A DNA stretch of 24,461 nt from an uncultured Blautia sp. (GCA_905209435.1 CAJLTE010000044.1:1-24461); one strand, 5' to 3'. Shown: positions 8,885 through 17,152, counted from the first letter of the stretch. The notes: generated from the letters alone by a model not told the origin. Program-made: numbers and translations.

Positions 8885-9375
8885 ACATGCAGATCGATTA
8901 TGAAACAGAGCGCGAACTTGGAATTGATTATGAAGCTCTGGCAGTTAAAGTTGCTGACAAGGTTCTTGAGATGGAGAAATGTCCTTATGAAGCACAGGTA
9001 AATCTGGTGCTCACAGACAATGATGAGATCAAGAGAGTCAACACAGAGTTTCGTGATATTGAGAGGGCTACAGATGTATTGTCCTTTCCGATGATCCCCT
9101 TTGAAGTACCTGCGGGGTATGATATCGTGGAAGAGGACGAGTCCTATTTTGATCTGGATACAGATGAACTTCTGCTGGGAGATATTATGATCTCGGTTGA
9201 TAAGGTTTTTGCGCAGGCAGAGGAATATGGACACAGCGTAACCAGAGAATTCTGTTTCCTGGTTGCTCACAGCATGCTGCATCTGTTGGGATATGATCAT
9301 ATGACTCCGGAAGAAGCGGCAGTTATGGAAGCAAAACAGGCGAAAGCACTGGATGAGCTTGGAATCACACGTTGA
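8881..9375 (+). CDS. ybeY: Endoribonuclease YbeY (rRNA maturation factor)
   Basis: A zinc-dependent single-strand endoribonuclease needed for 16S rRNA 3'-end maturation and ribosome quality control. It has 164 residues, typical of the family. The metal site is intact: H130-SMLHLLGYDH140 supplies three histidines (H130, H134, H140). Upstream is the conserved N-R-x(2)-D-x-P-TDVLSFP-like stretch, here TEFRDIERATDVLSFPM. The ATG lies in a 4-bp overlap with the end of the phoH-like gene, and a second in-frame ATG at 8887 is possible. The ribosome binding site is weak, consistent with translational coupling. The order phoH-ybeY is conserved across Firmicutes. Confidence 0.95.
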   Translation: MNMQIDYETERELGIDYEALAVKVADKVLEMEKCPYEAQVNLVLTDNDEIKRVNTEFRDIERATDVLSFPMIPFEVPAGYDIVEEDESYFDLDTDELLLGDIMISVDKVFAQAEEYGHSVTREFCFLVAHSMLHLLGYDHMTPEEAAVMEAKQAKALDELGITR

Positions 9376-9379
9376 TCAG

Positions 9380-9460
9380 CTGTCTGAACTGACAGTAAAG
9401 CAGACAGATCTGTCTGTTTAACCAAATCAAGTAAGTAGCGAAGCGGATGATTTTATCCGC
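9380..9460 (+). other. Structured leader between ybeY and proB
   Basis: The 121-bp gap 9376-9496 holds three inverted repeats: CTGTC/GACAG (9380-9384, 9391-9395), a perfect 16-bp palindrome CAGACAGATCTGTCTG (9401-9416) and a GCGGAT/ATCCGC hairpin (9443-9448, 9455-9460). None is followed by a T-run of terminator length, and no T-box consensus was seen. Confidence 0.5.
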
Positions 9461-9496
9461 CTGACTAAAGAAAATATATTTACGGAGTACCAGAAA

Positions 9497-10354
9497 ATGA
9501 ATTACCGGGAAAGACTAAAGAATAAAAAAAGAATTGTAATTAAAATCGGTTCTTCTTCCCTGACTCATCCGGAGACAGGCAGACTGAACCTTCGTAAGCT
9601 GGAAGTGCTGGCAAGAGAGCTCTGTGATCTGCGCAACCAGGGAAAAGACGTGGTGCTGGTTTCCTCAGGTGCCATCGCAACAGGTGTTGCAGCACTTGGA
9701 ATGAAAGAGAAGCCTACAGAGCTTAAGGGGAAGCAGGCATGTGCGGCAGTGGGACAGGCCAGACTGATGATGATCTACCAGAAACTTTTTTCTGAATATA
9801 ATCAGCCGTCTGCACAGATACTGATGACCAAGAATACAATGGTAAATAATATTAACCGTAAGAATGCGCAGAATACTTTTAATGAACTGCTGAATCTGGG
9901 GGTTATTCCTATTGTAAATGAGAATGACTCTATTTCCACTTATGAGCTTCAGAATCTGGAGAAGTTCGGAGATAACGATACGCTGTCTGCAGTGGTAGCT
10001 GCTCTTGTACAAGCGGATCTGTTGATTCTTTTGTCAGATATTGACGGACTTTTTACAGATGATCCGAATACAAATCCGGATGCTGAATTTATTGATGTGG
10101 TTGAAAACCTGGATGACAGGCTGCTTAACATGGGAAAAGGCACTTCAGGCAGTAAAGTGGGAACAGGCGGAATGGCTACCAAGCTGACTGCTGCACAGAT
10201 CGCGTCTGCAGCAGGGGTAGATATGGTGATTGCAAATGGTGCAGATTTCCATGTGATCCATAAGATTACAGAGGGACGCAATTACGGCACATTGTTTGTA
10301 GGTCAGTCCAAGGAAGAAGTTTATCTGATTGACATTATTGATAAGCTGTTATGA
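9497..10354 (+). CDS. proB: Glutamate 5-kinase (short, without PUA domain)
   Basis: This catalyses the first step of proline synthesis, ATP-dependent phosphorylation of glutamate to gamma-glutamyl phosphate, in the cytoplasm. The 285-residue protein is an amino-acid-kinase fold only. Visible motifs are VIKIGSSSLT near the N-terminus, VLVSSGAIATG, KQACAAVGQARLM, VNENDSIS with FGDNDTLSA (substrate and nucleotide residues), LLSDIDGLFTDDP and GTGGMATKLTAA. It ends soon after the kinase domain, so the C-terminal PUA domain of the approximately 367-residue E. coli type is absent. This is common in Clostridia and is not a truncation, because the stop is followed by a well-spaced downstream gene. ATG at 9497 has GGAG at 9484-9487. 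Confidence 0.95.
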   Translation: MNYRERLKNKKRIVIKIGSSSLTHPETGRLNLRKLEVLARELCDLRNQGKDVVLVSSGAIATGVAALGMKEKPTELKGKQACAAVGQARLMMIYQKLFSEYNQPSAQILMTKNTMVNNINRKNAQNTFNELLNLGVIPIVNENDSISTYELQNLEKFGDNDTLSAVVAALVQADLLILLSDIDGLFTDDPNTNPDAEFIDVVENLDDRLLNMGKGTSGSKVGTGGMATKLTAAQIASAAGVDMVIANGADFHVIHKITEGRNYGTLFVGQSKEEVYLIDIIDKLL

Positions 10355-10388
10355 TATAGCATAAAACAGAAAATACAGGAGGAATATT

Positions 10389-10610
10389 ATGGAAGTCGAG
10401 AAGATCGATCGTATTAATGCACTTGCACATAAAGCAAAGAGCGTAGGACTTACAGAAGAAGAGAAAAAGGAGAGGGATCTGCTCCGCAGGGAATACCTTG
10501 CATCTGTACGTATGAACTTACGTTCTCAGCTCGATAACATTGATGTAAAGCAGGACGATGGAACCATCGTTAATCTGGGTGAAAGATATGGACTCAAAAA
10601 AAGACATTAG
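10389..10610 (+). CDS. DUF896 (YnzC-type) small protein
   Basis: 73 residues, matching the DUF896 family (B. subtilis YnzC/YneJ), small helical cytoplasmic proteins of unknown function. The typical start MEVEKIDRINALAHKAKSVG, the LTEEEKKERDLLRREYLASVR helix pair and the NIDVKQDDGT tail are all present. It has a strong ribosome binding site (ACAGGAGGAATATT before ATG 10389). The 3' end overlaps the next gene by 23 bp, so translation is probably coupled. In B. subtilis one member lies in a LexA-controlled operon, but no SOS box is seen here. Confidence 0.9.
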   Translation: MEVEKIDRINALAHKAKSVGLTEEEKKERDLLRREYLASVRMNLRSQLDNIDVKQDDGTIVNLGERYGLKKRH

Positions 10611-11148
10611 AAAGAAAATTTTTGCAGAAAGAAAGCTGCGAAGTGATGAACAGATAAGGTCTATGAGCCTTACGATCACAGACAGAGTAACCTCACTTCC
10701 TGCATTTAAAAATGCCGGTCGTATTCTGGTATATGCAGATTACAATCATGAGGTTGTGACAGAGTATCTTATTAGAGAGGCATGGAAGGCCGGTAAGGAA
10801 GTTGCAGTTCCTAAAGTTGTGGGAAAAGATATGGTATTTTATAAACTGACAGATTTTTCTCAGCTGGAACCTGGATATTTCGGGATTCCTGAACCGGTGT
10901 CGGGGGAAATTGTTGAATGGCCGGAGGCACTTATGATTATGCCGGGCGTGGCTTTTGACAGAGCAAACCACAGAGTTGGATATGGCGGAGGCTTTTATGA
11001 CCGTTATCTTGAGAAACATCCTCAGCTTGAGCGGGTTGCCATTGCATTTTCTTTTCAGATGCTGCCCGAAGTTCCTACAGAACCTACAGATATCTGCCCG
11101 CAGATCGTGGTGACAGAAGAAGAGACCTGCTATCTTACAGAAAGATAG
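10588..11148 (+). CDS. 5-formyltetrahydrofolate cyclo-ligase
   Basis: This is an ATP-dependent enzyme converting 5-formyl-THF to 5,10-methenyl-THF, returning folate to the one-carbon pool. With ATG 10588 it has 186 residues, the usual size. The signature PGVAFDRANHRVGYGGGFYDRYL (core GYGGGFYDR at 131-139) holds the ATP/Mg site, and an N-terminal KKDIRKKIFAERK helix fits the family start. An in-frame ATG at 10558 would add MEPSLIWVKD, which is only an overlap with the DUF896 frame. The start at 10588 has GGGTGAAAG (10577-10585) and aligns with family N-termini. It overlaps the DUF896 gene by 23 bp; proA begins 68 bp downstream. Confidence 0.92.
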   Translation: MDSKKDIRKKIFAERKLRSDEQIRSMSLTITDRVTSLPAFKNAGRILVYADYNHEVVTEYLIREAWKAGKEVAVPKVVGKDMVFYKLTDFSQLEPGYFGIPEPVSGEIVEWPEALMIMPGVAFDRANHRVGYGGGFYDRYLEKHPQLERVAIAFSFQMLPEVPTEPTDICPQIVVTEEETCYLTER

Positions 11149-11216
11149 AAAAAATGCTTGGCAGCAGGTATGAAGAGGGAGTATCTGAAATGTATTGACT
11201 GAAAGGAGACCGGGAT

Positions 11217-12467
11217 ATGAATGAAATGCTGAACTGCCTTGGCACAAATGCGAAGGCTGCTGAAACAGAGATGAGAAATCTTTCAACAAATAAGAAGAAT
11301 GAAGTACTTCTGGCAGTAGCGGACAGACTGGTAAAGGATGCGCAGACACTGATCAGTGCCAATGCGCTGGATGTGGAAGAAGGTAAACGTAATCAGATGC
11401 CTGAGGGGCTGATCGACAGACTTCTCCTGACAGAAAACAGGATTGAAGGAATGGCAGAGGGATTACGTCAGGTCGCTGCACTGGATGATCCCGTCGGAGA
11501 GGTAACAGGAATGAAGAAACGCCCGAACGGACTGCTGATTGGACAGAAACGGGTACCGTTAGGGGTTATCGGAATTATTTATGAAGCAAGACCGAATGTA
11601 ACTGCAGATGCATTTGCACTGTGTTTTAAGACTGGTAATGTTGTGATTCTGAAGGGCGGCAGTGATGCCATTCATTCCAATGAGGCAATTGTAAACAGTA
11701 TCCGTGAAACTCTGAAAGAGCAGGGAGTGACAGAGAATGCGATTCAGCTTATTTCTGATACTTCCAGAGAGACGGCTGCCGAGTTTATGAAGATGAATCA
11801 GTATGTAGATGTGCTGATTCCGCGTGGAGGCAGAGGACTGATCAGGGCTGTTGTGGAGCAGAGTACGATTCCTGTTATTGAAACAGGTACAGGCAACTGT
11901 CATACATATGTAGATGAAACTGCTGATCTGCAGATGGCTGCAGATATTATCATCAATGCAAAGACACAGCGTGTGGGTGTATGCAATGCCTGCGAATCTG
12001 TTCTTGTACATAAGGATGTCAAGGATGCATTTCTGCCTGTCCTGGCCAGACGGCTGCAGGAGAAGCATGTGGAGATCCGTGCGGATGAGGCGGCATATGA
12101 TCTGATCTCGGGAGCTGTACATGCAACAGAGGAAGACTGGGGAAAAGAATATCTGGACTATATTCTTTCAATTAAGGTGGTTTCTTCTGTGGAGGAAGCA
12201 ATTGCTCATATCAATAAATATAATACCAAACATTCAGAAGCTATTATTACCAATAATTATGAACATGCCCAGAAATTCCTGGATGAAGTGGATGCTGCTG
12301 CTGTTTATGTCAATGCGTCTACCAGATTCACAGACGGGTTTGAATTTGGTTTTGGAGCAGAGATTGGCATCAGCACGCAGAAACTGCACGCGAGAGGACC
12401 GATGGGGCTTCTGGCTCTGACAACAACCAAGTATATTATTTATGGAAATGGACAGGTCCGCCCATAA
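11217..12467 (+). CDS. proA: Gamma-glutamyl phosphate reductase
   Basis: The second step of proline synthesis: NADPH-dependent reduction of gamma-glutamyl phosphate to glutamate 5-semialdehyde. 416 residues, full length for the aldehyde-dehydrogenase-like family. Visible features are [46 protein letters not shown] and the catalytic cysteine C256 in [10 protein letters not shown], plus the C-terminal [28 protein letters not shown] at 11217 is preceded by GAAAGGAGA. It is the third gene after proB and shares its direction, so the proline pathway enzymes are likely made from one transcript despite the two inserted genes. Its stop lies 2 bp before the -35 of the next promoter. Confidence 0.96.
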   Translation: MNEMLNCLGTNAKAAETEMRNLSTNKKNEVLLAVADRLVKDAQTLISANALDVEEGKRNQMPEGLIDRLLLTENRIEGMAEGLRQVAALDDPVGEVTGMKKRPNGLLIGQKRVPLGVIGIIYEARPNVTADAFALCFKTGNVVILKGGSDAIHSNEAIVNSIRETLKEQGVTENAIQLISDTSRETAAEFMKMNQYVDVLIPRGGRGLIRAVVEQSTIPVIETGTGNCHTYVDETADLQMAADIIINAKTQRVGVCNACESVLVHKDVKDAFLPVLARRLQEKHVEIRADEAAYDLISGAVHATEEDWGKEYLDYILSIKVVSSVEEAIAHINKYNTKHSEAIITNNYEHAQKFLDEVDAAAVYVNASTRFTDGFEFGFGAEIGISTQKLHARGPMGLLALTTTKYIIYGNGQVRP

Positions 12468-12469
12468 AT

Positions 12470-12498
12470 TTGATTTTTTCTGAGGGATGTGCTATACT
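12470..12498 (+). promoter_or_regulatory. sigma-A-type extended -10 promoter for the surface-protein gene
   Basis: TTGATT (12470-12475), a 17-bp spacer, TATACT (12493-12498) with TG at 12490-12491. An inverted repeat TCTGAG/CTCAGA (12479-12484, 12502-12507) brackets the -10. The gene's ATG is about 50 bp downstream with GGGAGGA as ribosome binding site. Confidence 0.72.
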
Positions 12499-12547
12499 GC
12501 ACTCAGATTTTGGGAATAATTAAAACTCATTCACGGGAGGATATAAA

Positions 12548-14551
12548 ATGAGAAAAAAACAACTTTTAGCACTGTTAATGGCAAGTGCATTATCCGTGGG
12601 AATGGCGCCGACAGCTGCATTTGCGGCAGATGCTGCAGTGGAAGCAGAAGGAGAAACCGAGGGAGCGCTTGACGCGGCAGATACAGAAACACCTGCAGAG
12701 ACACCAGCAGATGAAACACCGGCGGAGGATCCGGCTGCAGAAGATCCTGCAGAGACACCGGCGGATGAAACACCTGCAGAGACATCAGCAGATGAGACAG
12801 ACGCACAGGCAGATGAGAATGTAGATGCAGCAATCGTAGTTGGAGAAACTTCATATCCGACACTTGCAGAAGCATTTGCAGCAATTGCTGACAGTGCAGA
12901 TATGACAGGTGAACCTGACTATATCAAGGTAAAAGGCGATATTGAGATCAATGCGACAATTGATGTTCCTGCTAATAAGAATATTATGCTGGTTGCAGCA
13001 GAGGACAGCACGATTAAACGTGCGGCAGGTTTTAAAGACAGTATGTTTACTGTAAGCGGCGGTAATCTGCAGATGGCAGGAGGATTTATAAATGATTCAA
13101 CAGGAGCTGCTATTGGAGCAGGCTCACTGACTGTTGATGGAACCGGTGATGAAGTTACAGGTTCCATTGTAAAAGTAACCAGTGGTAATTTTGCATTATC
13201 TGATGGAGCAACTCTCACAGGAAATGCAACAACCGGAAACGGCGGTGCAATCAACAATGCGGCCGGAGCCAATGTTTATCTTTTAGGCGGTTCCATTACA
13301 GGAAACTCTGCAGCAGCAGGCGGCGGAATTTACAGTGAAGGTACTGTAAGTATTCAGGGTACAGTCAATGTTACCGGAAACACAGCAGATAATGTTGTAT
13401 TGAACGGAAATGGTGTCATTAATGTAACTGGTGCAGTGACTGATGATTCTGTAATCGGCGTAAGTGTTCAGGATGCGGCAGCCGGCAAACAGGTAGTGAA
13501 ACTTGCCGATGGAATTACAGATGTAAAACTTGCTGATGTGATTTCTAAGATTACATATGAAGGAAATTCAGACTTTAAAATTGGCGACGATGGAACACTT
13601 GTAAGCACTAAAGAGGAACCGGAACCGACACCGGATGTAGTTGTGACAATAAAGAAGTATGGCTGGACAGGACATAACAGTGCAGAGGTTACATTCGAGT
13701 CTAATGTAAAAGGTAAGTATTATATTGAATATGTAAAACATGGCGCCTCAGCACCTACGATTGATACTACAAAAAAAGGCAGTAAGATTAATGCAGGTGA
13801 GACTGTAACTAAAAGTATCACAAAACTTCCAGAGTATGATGTAGATATTTATGTATGTGTTGTCAGTGAAGATGGAAAACATGATGCTAAAGGTTTTGCA
13901 CTGATCGGAGCAGAGCGTCCACCAGTACCTGTCACTTCAACACCGACACCGACTCCAACACATACTCCGGTAATAGCGGATATAAATAAGAGTGTTATAC
14001 AGGGATTCGAGAATGCGCTTGTATTCTATCCGAACACATTTTATGAGTTCAGAGTAATCGGTGCAGGTACACAGAACAGTAATCCTGGACAGGGAGATGT
14101 AAGATGGGTTCCTGTAGGATGGAGTACAGTTTCTGCAAATCCGACAAGCTGGAAAACAACCTGGAAGATCGGTGCGGAAAAAGGTATTTATACAGACAAA
14201 GAAGTTGCATATTCTATGTATGTAAGATTCCGAAAAGATGTTTACGATGGAAGCAACTGGCAGGAGACAGATTCTTATGAAGTTTTAACTTACCAGTTCA
14301 AGGCTGCACCTCTGTCTCAGACAACTGTAACACCGGGTGCTGATGGAAGCGGAACAGGCGGAGATGGTATGCCCGGTGAGGGAAGTACAGATATAACACC
14401 GACTACTTATGCAGACGGAACAAACGGTACATCCAAATCTGCAGTGTCCACAGGTGATGAATCACCGATTGGAACTATGATGGCTCTTGCAGCAGCATCT
14501 GTTCTTGCCGGTGGATATGTACTTGTAAGAAGACGTAAAAAAGAACAGTAA
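12548..14551 (+). CDS. Secreted, probably wall-anchored beta-helix surface protein
   Basis: 667 residues. A signal peptide (basic start, hydrophobic core, AFA cleavage site near residue 26) is followed by an acidic Thr/Pro/Ala/Glu-rich repeat (about 48-95). A region of short Gly/Asn/Ala-rich beta-strand repeats (about 125-310, e.g. SGGNLQMAGGFI, GGSITGNSAAAGGGIYSEGTVSIQG) resembles a right-handed parallel beta-helix. Two beta-rich domains follow (about 360-455 and 475-595), joined by a TPTPTPT linker. The C-terminus is AVSTGDESP, a hydrophobic helix and RRRKK, which is a sortase-type sorting signal with a variant STGD motif instead of LPxTG. No catalytic residues are recognisable; adhesion or a surface-layer role is inference. 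It is monocistronic, between its own promoter and terminator. Confidence 0.82.
   Translation: MRKKQLLALLMASALSVGMAPTAAFAADAAVEAEGETEGALDAADTETPAETPADETPAEDPAAEDPAETPADETPAETSADETDAQADENVDAAIVVGETSYPTLAEAFAAIADSADMTGEPDYIKVKGDIEINATIDVPANKNIMLVAAEDSTIKRAAGFKDSMFTVSGGNLQMAGGFINDSTGAAIGAGSLTVDGTGDEVTGSIVKVTSGNFALSDGATLTGNATTGNGGAINNAAGANVYLLGGSITGNSAAAGGGIYSEGTVSIQGTVNVTGNTADNVVLNGNGVINVTGAVTDDSVIGVSVQDAAAGKQVVKLADGITDVKLADVISKITYEGNSDFKIGDDGTLVSTKEEPEPTPDVVVTIKKYGWTGHNSAEVTFESNVKGKYYIEYVKHGASAPTIDTTKKGSKINAGETVTKSITKLPEYDVDIYVCVVSEDGKHDAKGFALIGAERPPVPVTSTPTPTPTHTPVIADINKSVIQGFENALVFYPNTFYEFRVIGAGTQNSNPGQGDVRWVPVGWSTVSANPTSWKTTWKIGAEKGIYTDKEVAYSMYVRFRKDVYDGSNWQETDSYEVLTYQFKAAPLSQTTVTPGADGSGTGGDGMPGEGSTDITPTTYADGTNGTSKSAVSTGDESPIGTMMALAAASVLAGGYVLVRRRKKEQ
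12692..12800 (+). repeat. In-frame degenerate tandem repeat coding for the ETPADETPAE-type segment
   Basis: A 29-bp unit at 12692-12720 recurs at 12746-12774 with two differences and again, more diverged, at 12773-12800. All copies are in the same reading frame, so copy-number change would alter stalk length without a frameshift. Confidence 0.75.
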
Positions 14552-14584
14552 TTCATGTAGTTGTATCTGACTGATGAAATTTTT

Positions 14585-14614
14585 AAGAGACAGGTCTTAT
14601 GACCTGTCTCTTTT
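14585..14614 (+). terminator. Rho-independent terminator after the surface-protein gene
   Basis: A perfect 12-bp stem (14585-14596 with 14601-14612), a TTAT loop and a short T-run (14611-14614). It separates the surface-protein gene from the M14-like gene. Confidence 0.88.
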
Positions 14615-14669
14615 CATATATATATTAATGAAAACGCAAGTTTATGCGGATGAAAGGAGGACGGCCTGT

Positions 14670-15575
14670 ATGGCAGCAGAACAGTCAGGTACATATGAAA
14701 GGCTATATTTTGCAATGTGGGAAATTGGACAGAGATATGGAAATTTCGTACAATACAGAGTGATCGGAAGAAGTCATGATGACAGAATGATCCCTATGCT
14801 GGAAATCGGAAAGGGCGATTCCTGTATCTTTTGTGTAAGTGGAATAGAGAGCGGCGACGGTGATATTCCGGAATATCTGTTATCTATCATTAAAGAATAT
14901 TGTAAATCGTACGAAAGCGGCTGGATCATGGGAGAGAATTACGAAGTCAGAAAACTGCTGGACAAAGTGCGGATCTGTGTGATTCCCATGTTGAATCCTG
15001 ACAGTTATGAAATATCGGAAAAAGGATACGGCGCTATCCGAAATCCGATTCACAGGCAGATGCTGAAAATGCAGGACAGGCCTGTGGAAGATTATGAATG
15101 CAATGCCAGAGGAATTGATCTGCGTAAGAATTTTCCAACTAATTATTATCAGCGAAAAAGGATCAATCAGGAGCCTGCCAGTGAAAATGAGACGAGGGCA
15201 CTGATCAATATTTTTCAGGAGTATCCAAGTGCAGGACTTCTCACTTTCAGCTATTCCAGAGGAAAAATTATTTATTGCAGACAGGAAAAAGGATTTGCCT
15301 ACAATCAGAGAAATTACAGACTTGCAAGGCATTTACAGAAATGCTCCGGTTATCGCCTGGAAAAAGGAACAGCAGGAGGTGCAGTCACAAAAAGGACTGG
15401 GACAAGACCGGATATGGGGTCTCCGGAACAGTTCTATGCGGAGGTGATCCGGCAGCCATCCCTTGCAATAGAGATTCCTGATTATCGCAAAGGAGAAATA
15501 GAAGAACTGAGAATGATACCGCTGGAATATCTTTATTCTTTAAACAGCGGCATTCTGTTGAATGAAAAAGCTTAA
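14670..15575 (+). CDS. M14 carboxypeptidase-like protein, zinc ligands replaced (probable pseudoenzyme)
   Basis: 301 residues with the M14 (zinc carboxypeptidase) framework: VIPMLNPDSYEIS (about 105-118), NARGIDLRKNFPTNY (145-159, with the substrate-carboxylate Asn/Arg pair) and PSLAIEI with the general-base Glu at about 268. The zinc site is not conserved. The HxxE position reads GIESGD (Glu60 and Asp63), and the third-ligand HS.G segment reads TFSYSRG (192-198). Loss of peptidase activity is inferred; a binding role on peptidoglycan peptides is possible. No signal peptide is seen. The upstream in-frame ATG at 14574 lies before the terminator and has no ribosome binding site. ATG 14670 has AAAGGAGG (14653-14660) with 9-bp spacing and is preferred. 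Confidence 0.8.
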   Translation: MAAEQSGTYERLYFAMWEIGQRYGNFVQYRVIGRSHDDRMIPMLEIGKGDSCIFCVSGIESGDGDIPEYLLSIIKEYCKSYESGWIMGENYEVRKLLDKVRICVIPMLNPDSYEISEKGYGAIRNPIHRQMLKMQDRPVEDYECNARGIDLRKNFPTNYYQRKRINQEPASENETRALINIFQEYPSAGLLTFSYSRGKIIYCRQEKGFAYNQRNYRLARHLQKCSGYRLEKGTAGGAVTKRTGTRPDMGSPEQFYAEVIRQPSLAIEIPDYRKGEIEELRMIPLEYLYSLNSGILLNEKA

Positions 15576-15591
15576 AAATAGAGAATAGCGT

Positions 15592-15620
15592 TTGACATAA
15601 GTGAGTAAATTCTGTATGAT
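15592..15620 (+). promoter_or_regulatory. Near-consensus sigma-A promoter for miaB
   Basis: TTGACA (15592-15597), a 17-bp spacer, TATGAT (15615-15620). It lies in the 95-bp gap between the M14-like gene and miaB, about 51 bp before the GTG start. Confidence 0.88.
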
Positions 15621-15670
15621 AAAAAGAGTGTCTTAAAATTATCCCGAAATAGAAAGATGAGGAATTAAGA

Positions 15671-17071
15671 GTGAACAACAATACACAGGAAAGTAAAGTA
15701 CAGTTAGAATATATCAATAAATGCACAGAGATTGTAAAGGAGAAATATGAGAAAGAACCTGCTTTCTATATACAGAATGCAGGATGTCAGATGAATTCTC
15801 TGCAGACAGAAACAGTGGCCGGAATAGTGAAACGTATGGGTTACAAAGAAGTATTCAGGGAAGAAGAGGCAGATGTAGTTATCTATAATACATGCACAGT
15901 CCGTGAGAACGCAAATCTGAAGATTTACGGACATCTGGGACATCTGAAAGGTATTAAGAAAAGGAAGCCGGAGATGAAGATCGTATTATTTGGATGTATG
16001 ATGCAGGAGCCGGAAGTGATCGAGAAGATTCACAAAGATTATTCTTTTGTGGATCTGGTTTTCGGTACTCATAATTTCCACAAATTTCCGGAGCTTTTTT
16101 ACAGAAGTTTAAATACAGAAGGACAGATCATCGATGTCTGGAAAGAATCCGATGAGATTGTTGAGGGTATGCCTGCAGACCGTAAGTATTCCTTTAAAAC
16201 AGGTGTAAATATCATGTTTGGCTGCAATAATTTCTGCAGTTATTGTATTGTACCGTATGTAAGAGGAAGAGAGAAGAGCCGTGAGCCGGAAGCAATTGTC
16301 GAGGAGATTAAGGCATTGGTAGCAGATGGCGTAACAGAGGTTATGCTTCTGGGACAGAATGTTAATTCCTATGGCAAGACACTGGAGCATCCGGTTACTT
16401 TTGCGCAGCTTCTCAAACAGGTAGAAGCGATTGAAGGATTAAAGAGAATCCGTTTCATGACTTCTCACCCGAAAGATCTGTCTGATGAACTGATTCAGAC
16501 AATGGCAGAGAGCAAGAAGGTCTGCCATCATCTTCACCTGCCTATGCAGTCCGGAAGCAGTCGTATTCTTAAAATCATGAATCGCCGTTATGATAAGGAG
16601 AAATATCTGGAGCTTGTAAGCAAGATCCGTAAAGCTGTGCCTGATATCTCTCTGACTACAGATATTATCGTAGGTTTCCCGGGAGAGACAGAAGAAGATT
16701 TCCAGGATACTCTGGATGTAGTTGATAAGTGTAACTTTGACTCTGCATTTACCTTTATTTATTCCAAGAGAAGCGGTACACCTGCTGCGAAGATGGAGAA
16801 TCAGGTTCCGGAGGACGTGGTAAAGGATCGTTTTGACCGTCTCCTTGCCTTGGTACAGAAGAAAGGAAGAAAAGAATCCGCGCGCTTCGAGGGTACTGTG
16901 CAGGAAATCCTGGTGGAAGAGGAAAGTAAAGAAAAAGGAATCTTCACAGGAAGAACAGAATACAATCTTCTTGTTCACTTCCCGGGATGCAAAGACCTGA
17001 TCGGCAAATATGTGAAAGTAAAACTGGATACCTGTAAGGGATTCTATTATTTTGGAAGTCTTGTAGATTAA
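15671..17071 (+). CDS. miaB: tRNA-2-methylthio-N6-isopentenyladenosine synthase MiaB
   Basis: A radical-SAM methylthiotransferase that adds a methylthio group to i6A37 in tRNAs reading UNN codons. 466 residues in the standard order: an N-terminal MTTase domain with cluster ligands C39, C75 and C109 (NAGCQMN, NTCTVREN, FGCMMQE); a radical-SAM core with C185-x3-C189-x2-C192 in FGCNNFCSYCIVPYVRGRE; and a C-terminal TRAM domain (about 395-466) for tRNA binding. The MiaB-type CTVREN and IVPYVRGREKSR motifs separate it from RimO and MtaB. The start codon is GTG at 15671, with GAGGA (15659-15663) 7 bp upstream; no ATG fits better. It has its own strong promoter. No terminator was recognised after it, and a MATE gene follows 125 bp later. 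Confidence 0.95.
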   Translation: MNNNTQESKVQLEYINKCTEIVKEKYEKEPAFYIQNAGCQMNSLQTETVAGIVKRMGYKEVFREEEADVVIYNTCTVRENANLKIYGHLGHLKGIKKRKPEMKIVLFGCMMQEPEVIEKIHKDYSFVDLVFGTHNFHKFPELFYRSLNTEGQIIDVWKESDEIVEGMPADRKYSFKTGVNIMFGCNNFCSYCIVPYVRGREKSREPEAIVEEIKALVADGVTEVMLLGQNVNSYGKTLEHPVTFAQLLKQVEAIEGLKRIRFMTSHPKDLSDELIQTMAESKKVCHHLHLPMQSGSSRILKIMNRRYDKEKYLELVSKIRKAVPDISLTTDIIVGFPGETEEDFQDTLDVVDKCNFDSAFTFIYSKRSGTPAAKMENQVPEDVVKDRFDRLLALVQKKGRKESARFEGTVQEILVEEESKEKGIFTGRTEYNLLVHFPGCKDLIGKYVKVKLDTCKGFYYFGSLVD

Positions 17072-17152
17072 TGCAGGTATAATTGTCTGTTGTCCGACAG
17101 GGATAAAAAATATATAGGACTTCTGATGAATACAAAAATATAAGAAGCTCGT

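Noticed and set aside
9376..9496. T-box riboswitch before proB
   Set aside because: The conserved T-box sequence and a following terminator are not visible, and the leader is too short.
9497..10354. proB as a truncated gene because the PUA domain is absent
   Set aside because: The kinase domain is complete and PUA-less ProB of this length is, to my knowledge, common in Clostridia.
10558..10587. Longer start for the 5-formyl-THF cyclo-ligase
   Set aside because: The added residues only overlap the DUF896 gene and do not fit family N-termini; 10588 has a proper ribosome binding site.
14574..14669. Upstream in-frame ATGs (14574, 14628) for the M14-like gene
   Set aside because: 14574 precedes the terminator hairpin and neither ATG has a ribosome binding site; ATG 14670 has AAAGGAGG at ideal spacing.
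17078..17083. TATAAT after miaB as a promoter -10
   Set aside because: No acceptable -35 at 16-18 bp upstream; TTGGAA at 17052 would need a 20-bp spacer.
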